DNA of 7,546 bases from an uncultured Elusimicrobia bacterium. Lineage in GTDB: Bacteria > RUG730. Location of the stretch: positions 1-7,546 of the forward strand of contig ONXP01000069.1 in assembly GCA_900321865.1 (NCBI GenBank), given 5' to 3'. Below the pieces are notes generated by a model. It made no database searches. It saw only the letters and a list, made by a program, of their open reading frames with translations, and was not told the origin of the DNA. Below are positions 6,961 to 7,546 of this stretch, in pieces. Both the position numbers and the translations under genes were made by a program. Positions within the stretch are counted from its first letter, which is position 1; every line of letters begins with the position of its first letter.

Positions 6961-7546
6961 TCAATTATAATTGTTTTTGATATCTATTTTTATTTTCAAA
7001 ACAGTTTTAGTAAAGCTTGTTATTTTTAATTTATCGCTTATTCTATCGCCTAGAATCCAAAAAATTTCATTTCCGCCCTTTTCTGCTAAAAATATTTTTT
7101 TATTGTTTCCAGAATTTTTAGATAAATAATCTTTTAAAGATTTTAGATTTTTTCTTCCGAATGGGATAAAAAAGTCTCCTTGAAGTCTTTTTCTAAAAAT
7201 TAAATTATTTTCACTTTTCAAATATTTTTTTATCAAATCATAATCAAAATATCCTGTAAATTTATCTTTTATATCATTTTTTTGATAAAATTCATCAATA
7301 TTTTTTATGTCTATAATCTCATAAAAAAATGAAAAATCCTCAGAATTTTTGCTTTTTTTCTCTAAAAATAATTTATTAAGTTTAAATAAAATTTTTTCTA
7401 ATTCTAGATCTTTTTTTTCTTTTAAGTCAAAATTATTTTTATTTATCAAAAATGTTTGATTATTTTTTTTTATAAAAATTAAATTTTCTTTTATAAAAAA
7501 CTTAAAATTTTTATTTTTCAGAAACAATTTTTTTATTTTTTCTATA
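6961..7546 (-). CDS. tilS: tRNA(Ile)-lysidine synthetase, C-terminal part (5' end outside window)
   Basis: The frame is open to the window edge, so only the last ~194 residues are visible. TilS uses ATP to attach lysine to C34 of tRNA(Ile) with anticodon CAU, letting it read AUA. The ATP-binding N-terminal domain with its SGGxDS loop lies outside the window. Recognition rests on the C-terminal domain. Counted from the TTG at 7527, LIFRKRLQGDFFIPFG (109-124) matches the family pattern of R-x3-GD-x3-P-x-G, followed by LKSLKDYL (128-135) and then EIFWILGDRIS (154-164) with a TSFTKTVLKIKI-type final strand. The preceding Lys/Phe-rich stretch (1-85) looks like the variable linker. The TTG at 7527 is not a believable start because the frame continues upstream. 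The protein is strongly Lys/Asn/Ile biased, in line with the AT-rich genome. Identification is by domain pattern only and the N-terminus would confirm it. Confidence 0.82.
   Translation of the reverse strand, partial: IEKIKKLFLKNKNFKFFIKENLIFIKKNNQTFLINKNNFDLKEKKDLELEKILFKLNKLFLEKKSKNSEDFSFFYEIIDIKNIDEFYQKNDIKDKFTGYFDYDLIKKYLKSENNLIFRKRLQGDFFIPFGRKNLKSLKDYLSKNSGNNKKIFLAEKGGNEIFWILGDRISDKLKITSFTKTVLKIKIDIKNNYN

Noticed and set aside
1-7546. Mobile elements, CRISPR arrays, tRNA or rRNA genes, toxin-antitoxin or defence genes
   Set aside because: No transposase or integrase motifs, no regularly spaced repeats and no RNA-gene-like segments were seen; recognised genes fill nearly all of the window.

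Overview
The window is very AT-rich bacterial DNA with short gaps between genes and purine-rich ribosome binding sites (AGGAG, AAGGA, GGTGGA). It encodes dTDP-sugar synthesis, a GmhA-type sugar isomerase, a probably exported NagZ-like glycosidase and an oxygen- or NO-reducing flavodiiron protein. Together these suggest a low-GC, surface-polysaccharide-making anaerobe or microaerotolerant bacterium. Fusobacteriota, or a low-GC spirochaete such as Brachyspira, would fit, but that placement is inference and no marker gene in the window settles it.

Left part, 1-3751, plus strand: a tight four-gene run. It starts with the 3' part of an FMN-binding glutamate-synthase-domain protein that enters from outside the window. 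Then come rfbA (glucose-1-phosphate thymidylyltransferase), rfbC (dTDP-4-dehydrorhamnose 3,5-epimerase) and rfbB (dTDP-glucose 4,6-dehydratase). Gaps are 19, 20 and 1 bases, so one transcript is likely. RfbA and RfbB turn glucose-1-phosphate into dTDP-4-keto-6-deoxyglucose and RfbC epimerises it. The last enzyme for dTDP-L-rhamnose, RfbD, is not in the window.

Middle part, 3752-5684, plus strand: after a 141-base AT-rich gap come a long-form GmhA-like SIS-domain isomerase and an overlapping family 3 glycoside hydrolase with an N-terminal hydrophobic export segment. A perfect 11-bp inverted repeat follows the hydrolase and lies between the converging transcription units.

Right part, 5757-7546, minus strand: the 3' end of tilS (tRNA(Ile)-lysidine synthetase; only linker and C-terminal domain visible), followed 16 bases later by a complete FprA-type flavodiiron protein with all its metal ligands.

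Every sizeable stretch is explained by recognisable genes. I saw no transposase, CRISPR array, tRNA, rRNA, phage gene or defence system, and no clear candidate for an undescribed system. The points worth a second look are the missing iron-sulfur cysteines in the glutamate-synthase-like protein, the rfb set without rfbD, divergent RfbA motifs, the long-form SIS isomerase paired with an exported glycosidase, and the tilS-fprA pairing.
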